Shown: positions 8,980 to 19,809 of the stretch, in pieces
Layout: each line of letters starts with the position of its first letter
Position numbering within the stretch: the first letter of the stretch is position 1
Assembly: GCA_963921935.1 (NCBI GenBank)
Contig: OY998175.1
Span: forward strand, 209,886,655 to 209,950,654
Direction: 5' to 3'
Source: Galeruca laticollis
Lineage: Eukaryota; Arthropoda; Insecta; Coleoptera; Chrysomelidae
Length of the DNA stretch: 64,000 nucleotides
The notes under the pieces: generated by a model
The model's database searches: none
Told to the model about the DNA's origin: nothing
The model's input: only the letters and a program-made list of their open reading frames with translations
Translations under genes and position numbers: made by a program

Positions 8980-10624
8980 AGCATTCATAGAAAGATTACA
9001 GAGTATAAGATTCAATAACAAAAAACAACAGGCATTAGTTAACATGGAAGAATTAAATGAAACAAAAGCCAACCCCAAGTTTAATATTAATCCGGAACTA
9101 CCAGCATTAGAGAAGAAAAGACTAGAAAAATTTCTAGAAACAGAATTGAAAAAATTTAACAATAGCCGGGGAGTAACACCATTGGCAGAACACACAATAA
9201 AACTAAAACAAAACACTCCTATCAAACAGCGGCATAGACCGAGGAATCCAGCAATGCAAAAGATAATAATCGACGAGATAGACAACATGTTGAAAGAGGG
9301 AATCATAGAGGAATCCAATAGTCCGTACAGCTCACCGATAGTCATAGTGCAAAAGAAAAACAAAAACTACAGATTCTGCATAGACTTTAGAAAAATAAAC
9401 GAAATATCAGAAAAGGGCGCATACCAACTACCATTCATAAATAATATTTCAGATAAATTGAAATCAGCCAAGTACATATCAACGCTAGACCTTAAAAACG
9501 GATACTGGCAAATACCCCTAGCACGAGAGAGCAGACCAGTAACAGCTTTCACAGCACCAGGCAAAGGACTGTTCCACTTCAAAGTACTTCCATTCGGACT
9601 GCACTCGGCAGCAGCAACGTTTCAAAGACTCCTGGACTCAGTAATAGGTCCAGAAATGGAACCGCACGCCTTCGCATACCTAGATGACATAATAGTGGTA
9701 AGCAAAACATTCAACGAACACTTGAAACATTTGCACGAGGTATTCAAAAAACTGCAGAAGGCAAACCTAAGATTAAACACCGAAAAATGTAACTTCGGAA
9801 AACATGAAATGAAATATCTAGGACACGTCGTAAACAAAGAGGGGATTAAAACAGACGAAGACAAAGTCAAAGCAATAGTAGAGTACCCAGCACCAAAGAC
9901 AGTAAGACAATCAAGGAAGTTCTTGGGTATCACATCTTGGTACAGAAGATTCATAAAAAATTATACCGAAACCACGGCATCACTGACAAACCTACTGAAG
10001 AAGAAACAAAAATGGGTATGGGACACCGACCAAGTAAAAGCATTCGAAAAGATTAAAAGAATGTTAACGCAAGCACCAATACTGGTATGCCCCGACTTTT
10101 CGAAAAGGTTTTTTTTGCAAACAGACGCGTCAAACGTCGAACTAGGAGTAGCCTTACTGCAGAAAGACGAAAATAGCCACGAGAGAGTCATTGCAAACGC
10201 CAGCAGAAGTCTAACCCCAGCGGAAAGAAACTACACAGTAACGGAAAAGGAATTACTAGCAATAATATACGGAGTAGAGAAAATGCGCCCTTACCTAGAG
10301 GGATACCCTTTTTCAATAATTACAGATCACCAAAGCCTCAAATACCTTCAGTCAATGAATAAACCTTCAGGTAGAATAGCAAGGTGGGCTATGACCTTAC
10401 AGCAGTTTGACTACGATGTTATATACAGGAGGGGAACAGAGAATATTATAGCCGACCCCTTATCGAGAAATCCAATAGACTACATCAATGTAACACCGGA
10501 GAAAACTAAAGTAGATTGGTACGAGAAAAAAAAACAGAAGAAGGAACACAGCCGCAAAAACATTCGGATTTCACAATCACAGACGGCAAATTATATAGAC
10601 ACTTTTGGGATAAATATGATTTAA
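8950..10624 (+). pseudogene. Reverse transcriptase and RNase H of element B
   Basis: This frame is open from before the A-run at 8942, and its first ATG is at 9044. RT motifs are in order: FRKINEISEKGAYQLP, TLDLKNGYWQI, LPFGLHSAAATFQRLLD, and the catalytic AYLDDIIV at about 9674-9697. The connection has FLGITSWYRRFI. RNase H has QTDASNVELGVALLQ, VTEKELLAIIYG and ITDHQSLKYL, and ends with ADPLSR. All catalytic acidic residues I can identify are present. The domain set is typical Ty3/gypsy. It is classed as a pseudogene only because its link to protease is out of frame and the integrase is deleted; the RT-RNase H domain itself is unbroken. Confidence 0.88.
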
Positions 10625-11217
10625 AGGAGACAGAAATGTCAAGCCCGTGCAAATTATGCATCCCCACAAGTGAACAACAGAAAATAATAGAAGAGAACCA
10701 CAGCAGTCATACATCAGGACACCTGGGAATAGCAAAAACAATAGCACGACTAGCCAGGAAATACTATTGGCCAGGGATGTTCAGAGACACAGCTAAGTTC
10801 GTAAGAGAGTGCCAAAGCTGCTAGAAATATAAGCCGTCGAAACTACAAACACCGAGTCGAATGCAATCGACAAATATCCCTCAAGAACCATGGCACACAG
10901 TGAGCTCCGACGTCGTAGGACCACTACCGACCTCTAGTAAAGGCAATAAACCAAACCGCAGAGTTGGAAGACGTACTCGACCTATACGACGATGCCATAT
11001 GGCAAATCGAAGAGAGAGAATTGGACCGACCTCCGACACCGGGAAAATCAATCGAGCAAGAATGGAACCAGTTGATAGAAAGGAGAAACCAGTCCCTACC
11101 GGTGAAGGACCACTAATCCAACGCGTGCCGGTGCAAATGAGAAATAAGCCGAAGACGGGAAGGAGAAGGTACCGATATAGACTAGCCAACGGAAAGAGTA
11201 TTAACATAAAATACTAA
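10516..11217 (+). pseudogene. Deleted integrase remnant and pol tail of element B
   Basis: In the frame of 10516 the H2C2 zinc domain is clear (HSSHTSGHLGIAKT, then CQSC at 10813-10824), but a TAG follows the last cysteine. The start of the catalytic core is present (PWHTVSSDVVGPL, with the first aspartate). Near 10945 the sequence jumps past the rest of the core. After the junction the most protein-like frame is one that contains AELEDVLDLYDDAIWQIE and ends near 11116; another frame is open to 11217 but is very arginine-rich. The second aspartate and the glutamate of the DDE core are therefore absent and this protein cannot integrate DNA. Confidence 0.8.
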
Positions 11218-11298
11218 ACCAAGCAGCGAAAACCGATTACCATAACGTCCCTCGCCACTGACGACGAATCAAAATTTTGTCCCAAAATTTTTACGACC

Positions 11299-11307
11299 TG
11301 GGAGGGG
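11299..11307 (+). other. Polypurine tract of element B
   Basis: TGGGAGGGG immediately precedes the 3' LTR start TGTAACG. It is in the expected position for plus-strand priming. Confidence 0.75.
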
Positions 11308-12085
11308 TGTAACGACACAGTCGTTATGAACATAAAATAACCCCAATAAATAATCAGAACTCTACGCGAAGCAAACTAGACGGAGTTAAACACCCAGCAC
11401 CGAGAGGGCAGCACCTCCGCCTTTCTGCTAATAACTTGACCGATACTACCAAAGCATACGTTCTGCGATATACCAGGCAAGCTCTACCTTACGTAGAATA
11501 ACGATAGGAAGCTTCAACTGAAAACAACCGAAGTGTTGCACTATATTCCAGAGCGTGTTGAGCTCGGAATTGTGAACACATAAATATCCCGCTTCTCGTT
11601 GACCCCTCGATGTGCGTTGAACTCGAGGCTAGACGCTGAGCGAACCTGCATATCGGACGAAGTCCTAAAGCGTGTTGAGCTTAGGACGGACGCCAACTAC
11701 CCTAGGTCAAGCCGTGCAGCGTGTTGAGCGCAGGACCGAGGCCTTTCCCGATTAGCCGAAATTCCGGAGCGCGTTGAGCCCGGGACGAAAGCAAACTCCC
11801 GACCTCCGAGATCACGTTGTGCGTTGAACGCGGGATCTCGACCCTGACACACACACCCCTTCTGGTTATAGGAACCTGACGTCCCCGTGAGGAAATTGGA
11901 CGGCCGAGAAATATATTCCGATGACCACCCTAGAGGGATTGCCAGCCTCCAGGACCAATAAACCTTGTGTATATATCTTTATTGTACAGAATTTTAGGTT
12001 TTAATTGTAGATAATTATTATAGGTTAATAAAGAAATATATGTAACAACCCCTTTTATGCTCTATCAAACTGACCTACCCTCACA
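11308..12085 (+). repeat. 3' LTR of element B
   Basis: This 778-bp LTR is nearly identical to the 5' LTR. It lacks seven bases that the 5' copy has near 6483-6489. All six hairpins are kept, and one stem is better paired than in the 5' copy (CCGGGA against CAGGGA in the fifth hairpin). Confidence 0.92.
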
Positions 12086-12089
12086 AGTG

Positions 12090-12287
12090 CTAATATAAAT
12101 AAATAATCAAGCTTGTGTGCATATAAATTAAATTTAAGTGATTAGTTAAGTATTGTATAAATTAGTTAAGTATATATAAATTAAGTGTTAGTTAGTTAGT
12201 CTTTAAATAAATTAGTAAGTAGCCGTACCGTGTGTTTAAAATTTATCCCACCCGTTTACGTTTTAAATAAATTAGAAAAACATTACA
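12090..12287 (+). repeat. 3' LTR of element A, second part
   Basis: The LTR resumes after element B with CTAATATAAATAAATAATC and continues to ATTACA. Compared with the 5' LTR it has an extra local duplication around ATTAGTTAAGTAT near 12140-12175. The copy of AGTG at 12086-12089 is the right target duplication of B. Confidence 0.88.
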
Positions 12288-13935
12288 ATAAGTTTAATAA
12301 TTCCAATAGATGGGTAGATTTGTATTGATGACATAAGTATTGTTTATGTAAAATAATTACTTCAAAAGTATATGATGATAGATGAAAATTGATTAAATTT
12401 AAAATTAACAGCTACAATATTAGATGTTACCTAAGGAGGGCATTTATAATAATCACTGGAAATAAAAATAACTTGTAGGTATACCAATTACAGTTCCACA
12501 AAACTGTAATATTCAGACAATTAATAAAATGTCATCAACTTTATCAAGAGTTTGTCATATTGAATATAGTCAAAGTGAAATATAATTTCAAAAGTTGAAA
12601 TACCCAAATATGACAATATGTCATTGAAAATATTGAGAATCTCTCAAATCAAACCTTAAAATAATATCTTTATAAAAAGGTAAAAATTAAATGTCATTGA
12701 AAATATAGCGAATTTCCCAAGACAAAGGTGCAATATCCTAATATGGATGAAAACAAAGTAAAAGCACAAATAATATTTGCGGTTAATATCAAAACCATGA
12801 GGTGTCGACCATTTTAAATGACAGATTTCTTCCTACTTCAGGAAACTAAAAATCAGCCATCTTGCTAACAGCAATTATTATATCTCGTACTCCATGACCA
12901 TCCATAATGAAAAATCCATCACATAAAAGAATAAGACCAATAATGATCAAAGATTGAAAGAAACCATAATTATTGTCCTTCTACACATCATGTTTCAAAG
13001 ACGCCTTTAGAAAATCTTTTTCTTTCTTTAGGGTAACATACATCAGAGAAATGAACGCCTTTGCTATCATATCACCGGAGAGCATATGATTTTATCGATC
13101 ACTGATCCATCTTGATAAAAATTCCAATGATGCAGACTTGACATTCGAAAACTTAAAGTTTTATAAAAAAACTCCAGTAAGAACTTATATTTGTATCATC
13201 AGTTAAAACCCATCTTTGTAAAAAAATTCTAAAAAACAATAAAAGCTAGAACATGGAGACTATATACTTTATCTTACCTTGTAACCAGCAAGATTTTTCA
13301 CCCCATAATAAACATAATTATTCCAACAAGGGAAAATAAAACGCAACTAATCTAGGAATCAACCATTTTTCACTACCAGGCCTTTGCCTTGTGGAAAACT
13401 TCGACATTTCCGGTACAAGTGAAGTTGAAATGGTCGGAAGTGAAAAATATCGACAGCTGATTTGACATCAAGCGATACCAATAACAGCCAAACAAAATTC
13501 CCAATATGAAATGTTGGAATATTCTTTGACTTGTAAAATTACAACGTAACAGATTAATAAAAATATTCTCAAAGACTAATTTTTTTATCGAAATCCTATT
13601 ATTCCAAAAATATATCATGGAACAAAGTTAACCCATGTAGACAACCACTGATACAAGGCTGATGTATAATCAGAAATTAACTAACGAAAAATTTAGTAAC
13701 GTAACAATTCGAAATGGGGAAAATATTTGCGCTCATGTAGAAAAAATTGAAAATGAATACATAGAAAGAGCGCATAATATGATGATGATGATGATGTTCA
13801 CAATTTAATAATCAACGTAGGAAACGATAATAGCGAAAGATAATTTGAATCTGAAGATAATGAAGCAGTTTAAGACGTATAGGGTTGTGATAACGTAATC
13901 AGAAACCATTGTGTATGTTTTATTTAATAATCAAC

Positions 13936-13940
<5 letters not shown>

Positions 13941-13981
<41 letters not shown>
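13941..13981. repeat. (TA)n microsatellite, about 20 units
   Basis: A continuous run of TA dinucleotides covers 13941-13980 with one further T. A short (ATG)n run lies upstream at about 13780-13797. Confidence 0.95.
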
Positions 13982-13985
<4 letters not shown>

Positions 13986-14509
13986 ATAAAATTATTTTTC
14001 TAACAATCCTCCTAGAACAGAATATTTCTTTGGCTACAGTTCAATTTGTATCAGGTGGTGTAGTTAATCTAACTCAACATTGTACATTAAAAGAAAATAT
14101 ATAACCAACTTTGACTAGGCTATATATTGAACTATAGTTTATTAACGATAAAAAGACGATGTTGTTGCAAAACAAAATATTGTGTTGTTGCCAAGCTGTA
14201 GTTTTTTCCTTTACTTAACGAAAACTAGAAAAGTCAATCTGATGTTAGATTGACAGTTCTTCTTTTTCATTGTTCCGTGCCTCGTAGGGCGTAAGTCAAA
14301 GATATTTATTCAAAAATAAAAGGCTTTTATGACAGGCTTGATTAATTTAATATAAACATTTATTCATGAAAAACTATGGATAAGATACAAGAAACAGTAA
14401 CCAATCATTCTATATTCGAATTAACATTTAAATATTTTACATAGAAGAGGGTTAAATGACGAACTGTAGGTCCTTACATATACATATAAATAAAATATAC
14501 TGCGCCTAG

Positions 14510-14690
14510 AGGTCAGGGAAGCGTGGCGATCATCAGAGTGCCGGCATATATATGTCTGCACTGTCTGTGGCCAAGATCAATACGCGCATGCGAGTCACGT
14601 GACGTTGCATTGTTTAATATCATTGGCTGTATCATTCCCGCTTTGACGCTTTTTGACCTTCAGGGGAGTGGTGAAGGTTGTTAGCATAGA
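14510..14690. other. GC-richer patch of unknown nature
   Basis: Within very AT-rich DNA this stretch is clearly richer in G and C. It contains ACGCGCATGCGAGTCACGTG, with a CACGTG E-box palindrome running into GTGACGT. No open frame matches it. It could be a promoter, a short interspersed element or part of an unrecognised transposon end. Confidence 0.3.
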
Positions 14691-15687
14691 CAAATAATAT
14701 ATTTTATTTTCTCTATGGTGGTTTGTTTGGACACAGCATAGTGATAAAATTAGGCTGTGGTTTGGATGTTTAGTGATTTTGTTATTTGTTTTATCATTGT
14801 GTTGTGATTTTTACGTGTTTCTTTTATTTAGATTTTTATTAAAAACTATGTCTCCACAACGGTTAACAACAAAATTGAAAACAAAAATCATCCCATCGTC
14901 ATTCAATTTGTCAATATGTATGGCTATATTAGTGTGTAGATATCGAAGAAATGATTTATAAAAATAATAACTCTAATTGGTTATGTGCTCACTATATATT
15001 TCATGTTTATCTACTCCATTTCTATTCCTTTTGAAGTAACCTAGACAACTATAATGGACGTTATTTGAGATTTATGTTAGAAGTGAAAAAAATGTAATTA
15101 CATAATTGCACTTTATTTGGTCAAATCAAAAATCGGGCACGAAATTTTTGTTGACTCAAATATCTTCGTTTAAAAATATTACAGGCGGTAAATACAGCAA
15201 TTGCGCATAACTAACATGGCCACACAAAGTGTAGTCGGACCTCTCACTCTTAATAGAACGCATTTCGCTTACTGGAGATATAGGCAGTTAGCAGTATATT
15301 TTATTTATTACGTATATTTGTCCTTATACCTTATTCTATGCTCTATAGAACCATCTTCAATACAATCAATACAAGCTGTAATCATCTTCATGCAAATTTA
15401 AATATTATTTCATTATTCAATATCTATTATATTTATTATAATAAAAATAGAATGGGAAAGAAAAATATCTATAGATCTATAATAAAATTTTGTTACAAGA
15501 TATAAAAATAAAAAATCTCCCATTTTATCAGTATTATTCATGTAGAGATACTGTGGTCGTTGTTTTATTTGTGTATTATAAAATAACTGTACCTAATTAA
15601 TTTAATAATACTGATTAGTGATTTTGAAAAGGTGGAAATAAAGCAAATTGAATAAAAATATACAAAAAATAAAACACAAGATTTCCA

Positions 15688-16225
15688 CTACTCCACTACA
15701 AAATCATCACTATCTTCATCGTCACTGTCAAAATTAATAATTAAGTGGAGGCACATCCTGTCTACCAAATACTACTTCTCTATCCCACCCATCTAGTATA
15801 ATTTTTTCAGTGTGCTCTACTGTCTTTGACCAAATATCAGGAGTCAATTTTTATAAAGACTTTTTTCATACACCTATTGCTTGTTCTGTTGAAGAACCAT
15901 CAGTTCCCACATGATCTCTATAAAAATTTTTAACTATGTCCCAAATATGTTCAATTGGGTTGAACATACAGTGGTAAGGGGGAAGTCGAAGGACTTTGTG
16001 ACCATATTTTTCAGATAATATGTCAGCTTCATATACTGTTGGTGGTTCATTCCTACAAAAATGCATATATTTAAACAAAATAAGTTATCTAAGTATTACC
16101 ATAATATATTGAAAAATGTTAATATTCACTAACCGCCGTACTAAATTCAATAATTGGGTTTTGAGGAAAGTATTTTCAAAAGGAATATCATTTTGTATCA
16201 ACCAGTTCTATATATCAGCCTTTTT
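15688..16225 (-). pseudogene. C-terminal part of an IS630/Tc1-type DDE transposase
   Basis: On the minus strand the fragment starts with ADI..NWLIQNDIPFENTF, the helix that precedes the catalytic core block in this transposase type. It continues through HKVLRLPPYHCMFNPIEHIW, where the last glutamate of the triad lies. The tail is acidic (FDSDDEDSDDFVVE) and ends at TAG 15688-15690. An in-frame TAG near 16218, non-matching sequence at about 16080-16135 and stops after 15866 break it. Element C begins five bases upstream of the fragment at 16231, so C may have inserted into this transposon; I did not find the missing N-terminal part beyond C. Confidence 0.75.
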
Positions 16226-16230
16226 GGTAG

Positions 16231-18120
16231 TGTAATAAATACGAATACCAAAGAGATAAATTTAATGTAGAAAATTTCAGAACACACGGTGAAACATATT
16301 CTATTTCAAATCAAAATGAAAAAGTAGAATGCGACCCACATTTTGTTTAGAAGAATGATACGAAACCAAAACAGCTTTGAACAAATAAAACATTTTACTA
16401 GGTCAAAGCGAAGCGAAATAATGGTTTTGAATACAATTATTTGATAACGTAAAATTTAGGACGCTTCAAAACATGAAATTTGATTTTGCAATTCAACAAA
16501 AAAACCCAAACCTATTCGGGGGGATAGTAAAAACCAAGTGCAGAGAGCGGCAGCTGACAGACAGTGTCGGGGCGAAGACGCGAAGGGAAAAGTCCTTTCC
16601 CTGTCACGGTAACGGGTAACAGTTTTTTTAGTGTTAGCAGTTTCAGAGGTAAAGTTCTCTCCGTTGTGCCAGGGTGTAATAGGGATACTCAGATATCCTT
16701 GACGGTGAAAACTGTCCCCCTTTCGAGACACAAAACGATAAAAATCACCCTCTACGCTAAGTTTTTTCAACATAACACGATACCGGTTACTGGCACTACC
16801 CGCGGTGGCTAAGCAGACAAAAAGCGAAGAATAAGCAGTAGCCAGGCCAGAGAAAGGAAGTTTTCCAACGCCGTAAGTTTTTGAACAAATTGTGATTTAA
16901 ATTTTGTTTTTTATGACACATTTATTCGTTTATTATTTTGCGCTGGTTTCTGAACTTGGAAGTTATAAATCAAATGTTATACATAGGGAGTAGCGATAAC
17001 AAATATATTTATTTGATTGTCTGTTCTTTCAAGGGGACTGGACACACCTGGTCGCTTCCAGTTAAATATTGAATGTCCAGGCTCACAATTTTGGGGCTTA
17101 GCTCGCTCCGTAATATATAAAATTTACTGTGTGTGATGATATAATCAAATTTCGCAGAGTATCGCCAACCTGACAAGAGTTAGGTTTTTTTTCTAATTAG
17201 TTAGTTATTATTGTGTTGCGCCACATAATTCGCTTCCACCTCGTAGGTAGGACAGAGATAAGAGTTAACGCAAGGTTAATTTGTACTTGGTATCACAAGG
17301 GGCCGGAGCGTATGATTTTCCTTTTCCTTATGTTTCAGCGAATTTGTTCTGATAAATAATTTGAAAAAATTGTTTTCTTTTGTTCAGACGTGATCAGAAA
17401 TTTCTTATTTATTTAGTGAAATAAATTAATATTGTAGGTGATTCAAAGACTTGGAATTTTGCAACTCGAAACGCCAGTGTCGATAAATATTTTATTGTTC
17501 TTAGATCAGCAGTATTTTGTTACGATTTTTTTTCACTTTCATATTTTATCAAGGTCAATGGCGCAAAACCATCGTAGGCTAGCATAACATTTCGGTTTGA
17601 AAGTAAATACATATAATATTTTTCTTTTGCGCCTCGAGACCAGTGAATATCAAATTTAGGAGAAAAAACATACGCCTCTCATGCACTTTGAAATACTAAA
17701 GCGATAAGGGGTTAATTTATTTGTTCTAGCTCAAGGCGAGGGTTATATCATAATTTTTTTTGTGAGATAGTTGCATGTTATACAGGGGTAGGTTAGGATG
17801 TACAATTTATGGATAAATGTATAGGTAGTTTTATACCGGGGGACTTTAATAATTTGGGTGATATTGGGATTTTATTTTATATTTATATATATACATACTC
17901 AGAGAAACTTTTATTATATTTCTTTTTATATACAACTTTGTGGTTCCACCATATTTTATTTATCATCCCTACCCCGAATTTCCCCCTAGAGTGTGTATCA
18001 ACCTTGGATACGACACCGAACCGGGACAAAGGTGATCAAACCGTTTTAAGACCAGGCATACCCAGCTCAAGTCGGACTGGATTTGCCTTACACGCTCGGT
18101 TACACGTTGTAGAAAAGAAT
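16231..18120 (+). repeat. 5' LTR of element C (3' boundary approximate)
   Basis: The first part (16231 to about 16700) matches the truncated 3' LTR. The rest has no second copy in the window, so the end cannot be fixed. A TGGTGACACTAAGGTCAG sequence at 18121 could be the primer-binding site, which would make the LTR about 1.9 kb, very long for gypsy elements. I do not see a canonical CA just before it. Confidence 0.6.
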
Positions 18121-18440
18121 TGGTGACACTAAGGTCAGGATCAATATACCGGAAAAAAGGTAGGATTATATTATCAGTGGTGACAGCGTTTATTAGACTG
18201 CTGAAAGCGTTTTTCTATTAATAACCAGTTAAGTTGAAGGAGGTTAGGATTATGTTACACTGGTGACTGCGGTTGTCCAACCATCATCTATTGGAACAAC
18301 CTCACCCAGGGAGGGTGACAGCGGTTGTCCAAAACCATTTCTCTCCGAGTGGTAAATCCGGTTGTCTGGAACCACACCCCACGAGCGGTGACAAGCGGTT
18401 CAGCTACCATACCTAGGAGGGAGAAAAATTGATGGTCACA

Positions 18441-18840
18441 ACCAGGATCTAGTATAGCGCAACATAGAGCCTACGGGACCATAGCTTTCACTAGAACAAG
18501 ACCAGTGTGCGTGGTGAAGAACTACAACCTACACGAGGTGTCACTGCGGGCGCAGAACACACTGGATCTAGACCAGGGAAGGTCGAGAAAAAATCAATTC
18601 ATCAGATAAAAGGCGAAATACCGATCTGAGATGAACATGCCAAATGGCGTAAGGTGGAATACTTCGGTCAACAAAGTATTGACAACGGAGTTTTTCTAAC
18701 CAGGGTCTAGTAATTGCGCAACACATAGCTTCCACTAGACCAAGATCAGTGTGCGTGATGAAAAATCACACCCTGCCTGACGGGTAGCACAGCTCCTGCA
18801 AAACACACTGGATCTAGACCAGTAAAGGTCGAAAAAATAA
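18441..18840 (+). repeat. Duplicated leader module of element C
   Basis: A module of about 150 bp occurs twice (18441-18596 and 18698-18840). Both copies start with ACCAGG.TCTAGTA and end with ACACTGGATCTAGACCAG, with diverged middles. In each copy CAGTGTG near the front can pair with CACACTG near the end across 50-60 bases. Keeping this pairing in two diverged copies suggests RNA structure. Confidence 0.7.
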
Positions 18841-18920
18841 TCCTACTCAGCAATCATCGACTGAGTTGATAGCTGCTTCACCATAAGAGTGTAAAACAAG
18901 CTAGAGTTATTATACTGGTG

Positions 18921-19240
18921 ACAGCGGTTTTCCGATACAGGGTTGCTGGGTTAGTTCTTCACAGCGGTTTTCCGATACAGGGTTGCTGGGTTAGTTCTTC
19001 ACAGCGGTCTCCCGATATAGGATTGATTCGATTGGTATTCAAAGCGGTTTCCCGATACAGGATTAATTCGATTGGTATTCAAAGCGATCTCCCGATACAG
19101 GATTGATTCGATTGGTATTCAAAGTTTCCCGATACAGGATTGATTTGTTTGGTTTTCACGGCGGTTTTTCCGACACAGGGCTGAATCAGTTATTTTTCAG
19201 AAAGCGATTTTACAGATACAGGAAGAAAACGATTAGTCGT
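18921..19240 (+). repeat. Tandem array of about eight 40-bp units in the leader of element C
   Basis: The first two units (18921-18960 and 18961-19000) are identical. The next three (to 19120) are exactly 40 bp with some substitutions. The later ones drift in length (37, 41 and about 43 bp). Each unit has the core GCGGTTTYCCGATACAGG. Similar GCGGTTGTCC phrases occur singly at 18270-18400, so the array may have grown from an older leader motif. Confidence 0.9.
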
Positions 19241-19809
19241 CAAATAGCGAATCTACAATACAGGGTTGTAAGTCAGCTGGGACGCCAGATCTTCACACAA
19301 GACATTCCTGTCAGGCCAAGATTATATGCCAATTTTGCTACAGCACAAGAGAATACAGGGGACGGTGAAGATGGACGGTCTGTAACCAGAGGCTGCGAAA
19401 AGCAGTTAACGTGGCATACAGGAGGGTACAAAGGCTGAAAAATATCGAGAATTAGCCGATACTCTTCCCCCATCAACTCAGCTACCCACAGATACGACGG
19501 TCGTCAATTAACAGGACACATAACAGTAAAACAGAAGTATTCTACAGTTTAGTTTGGGTTCATTACTCCGTCATACAATTGATTTTTTTTCCTTTTTCGT
19601 CTCCATTTCTACTCGTTACAATAAATCATACTCACAAACGAAGTAAGTTTCAATTTTACAAAGGGGGAAGTTAACCCATCCCAAAATACCCTATCCGTGC
19701 ACCAAAAGCTATCCATTTCAGGCATCGTAGAAGCCAAAAAGGTAGGAGTAATATAAGTTTATAAAGTTCATTTAATGAAGAAAAAAAATAACCAAGTTCA
19801 AACAGCGAT

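Larger units (their letters stand above)
6435..12085 (+). mobile_element. Ty3/gypsy LTR retrotransposon B, nested in element A, integrase core deleted
   Basis: The element is bounded by LTRs of 785 and 778 bp that start TGTAACGAC and end CCTCACA, and is flanked by AGTG on both sides. The inner 4.1 kb holds gag with protease, RT with RNase H, and a deleted integrase. By eye the LTRs differ at about fifteen positions plus a 7-bp indel, so the insertion is fairly recent compared with its neighbours. Because the integrase core is missing, this copy either lost it after insertion or was mobilised by proteins from another copy. Confidence 0.92.
3372..12287 (+). mobile_element. Ty3/gypsy LTR retrotransposon A, internally deleted, with element B nested in its 3' LTR
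   Basis: The element runs from the 5' LTR at 3372 to the end of the 3' LTR at 12287, with element B (6435-12085) inside that 3' LTR. Both LTRs start TGTTACG and end ATTACA. A four-base ATAA is present immediately outside each end (3368-3371 and 12288-12291), consistent with a target duplication. The inner part is only about 2.3 kb. It holds the N-terminus of gag joined directly to the integrase half of pol, so capsid, protease, RT and RNase H are missing. The rare part is a macro domain and a CCCH finger after the integrase. This copy cannot be autonomous. Confidence 0.9.
12288..15687. other. AT-rich intergenic stretch with no recognised gene
   Basis: No coding region longer than about 80 codons looks real here. 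The open frames at 13373-13618, 14773-14961 and 15201-15401 lack any motif I know. The phrase ATGTCATTGAAAATAT occurs twice (about 12619 and 12691). A (TA)n run and a GC-richer patch are listed separately. Confidence 0.55.

Noticed and set aside
10861..11217. Arginine-rich protein after the integrase deletion in element B
   Set aside because: A different frame of the same stretch looks more protein-like, so this open frame is probably a by-product of the deletion.
16564..16812. Possible protein at the start of the LTR of element C
   Set aside because: The frame lies in LTR sequence and is not kept in the 3' LTR; it has no known motif.
18921..19240. Regular short repeats that could suggest a CRISPR array
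   Set aside because: The 40-bp units abut each other with no unique spacers, and the context is the leader of a eukaryotic LTR retrotransposon.
18918..19438. Open frames running through the 40-bp repeat array
   Set aside because: The unit length of 40 shifts the frame at each repeat, and the frames have no gag-like features.
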